The position numbers and the translations under genes were made by a program. Below are positions 63,844-64,000 of a stretch of DNA of 64,000 nt, one piece after another; position 1 is the stretch's first letter, and each line of letters begins with the position of its first letter. The notes below the pieces were generated by a model that searched no databases, was not told the DNA's origin, and saw only the letters and a program-made list of their open reading frames with translations. The DNA comes from Silene latifolia (Eukaryota; Streptophyta; Magnoliopsida; Caryophyllales; Caryophyllaceae). The DNA is taken from assembly GCF_048544455.1 (NCBI RefSeq), contig NC_133526.1, positions 7,332,001 to 7,396,000 of the forward strand. The letters run 5' to 3'.

Positions 63844-64000
63844 ATGTCGAAACAACAAGTAGTCGTGACCGACGAAACCGAGCTACACCAAGATGATACA
63901 TTTCACCATTCTGGAGTAGTGCAACCCTCCACCGGCGGAGCAGTCCAACCGGAATTCGGAATGCCGATAATACCGGACACACCGCCGTCCGCCAACCAGG
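63844..64000 (+). CDS. gag start of the second Tat element (cut by window end)
   Basis: The ATG at 63,844 follows an A-rich leader and CCACCCAAAAGAGCTAAG. The frame (MSKQQVVVTDETELHQ) is open to the window end and contains VQPEFGMPIIPDTPPSAN, matching the other Tat gag. Gag is the structural protein of the virus-like particle. Its start supports the gag start chosen for the first element. Confidence 0.8.
   Translation, partial: MSKQQVVVTDETELHQDDTFHHSGVVQPSTGGAVQPEFGMPIIPDTPPSANQ

Overview
This is nuclear DNA from a flowering plant, almost certainly a dicot. It shows plant family-1 glycosyltransferases with PSPG boxes, a CYP81-type P450, an organelle-type RanBP2 zinc-finger gene with GT-AG introns, plant LINEs, Tat-lineage Ty3 retrotransposons, and many hAT, Mutator-like and Stowaway MITEs. 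I cannot name the species. Nothing in the window is prokaryotic.

Layout. 1-10.7 kb: a block with a spliced UGT79-like gene (UGT-A, +) convergent with a CYP81-like gene (CYP-A, -) whose second exon is cut by a hAT MITE. 10.8-17.7 kb: a six-exon RanBP2 zinc-finger gene (-) related to the OZ/VAR3 organelle proteins, with two coding lesions. 17.8-23.3 kb: a 5'-truncated LINE (-) with a 15-bp target duplication, inserted about 95 bp upstream of that gene's ATG. 23.9-34.7 kb: a divergent intact UGT (UGT-B, +), then a second UGT/CYP block (UGT-C, + and CYP-C, -) that is a near copy of the first. 36.6-46.7 kb: a full-length LINE (+) with a second LINE nested in-frame inside its ORF2. 47.9-57.6 kb: a complete Tat-type LTR retrotransposon (-) with an extra antisense ORF. 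57.6-63.2 kb: MITE-rich intergenic DNA containing a diverged copy of the 9.5-10.7 kb region. 63.2-64 kb: the 5' LTR and gag start of a second Tat element (+).

Biology. UGT79-type enzymes usually add a second sugar to flavonoid or related glycosides, and CYP81 enzymes oxidise specialised metabolites. The paired UGT/P450 block therefore looks like a duplicated specialised-metabolism pair. Both P450 copies are now broken by different lesions, while all three UGTs keep open spliced frames.

The most informative feature is that the two UGT/CYP blocks serve as natural empty sites for each other. This allows precise definition of a Helitron, three hAT or MULE insertions, a Stowaway and five copies of one palindromic MITE family. 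One MITE copy replaces the stop codon of UGT-C and another sits 5 bp from the TATA box of UGT-A. UGT-B also carries an inverted duplication of its own 3' end, a layout able to make a hairpin RNA. I found no wholly new multi-gene system. All coordinates, splice sites and repeat alignments were read by eye.
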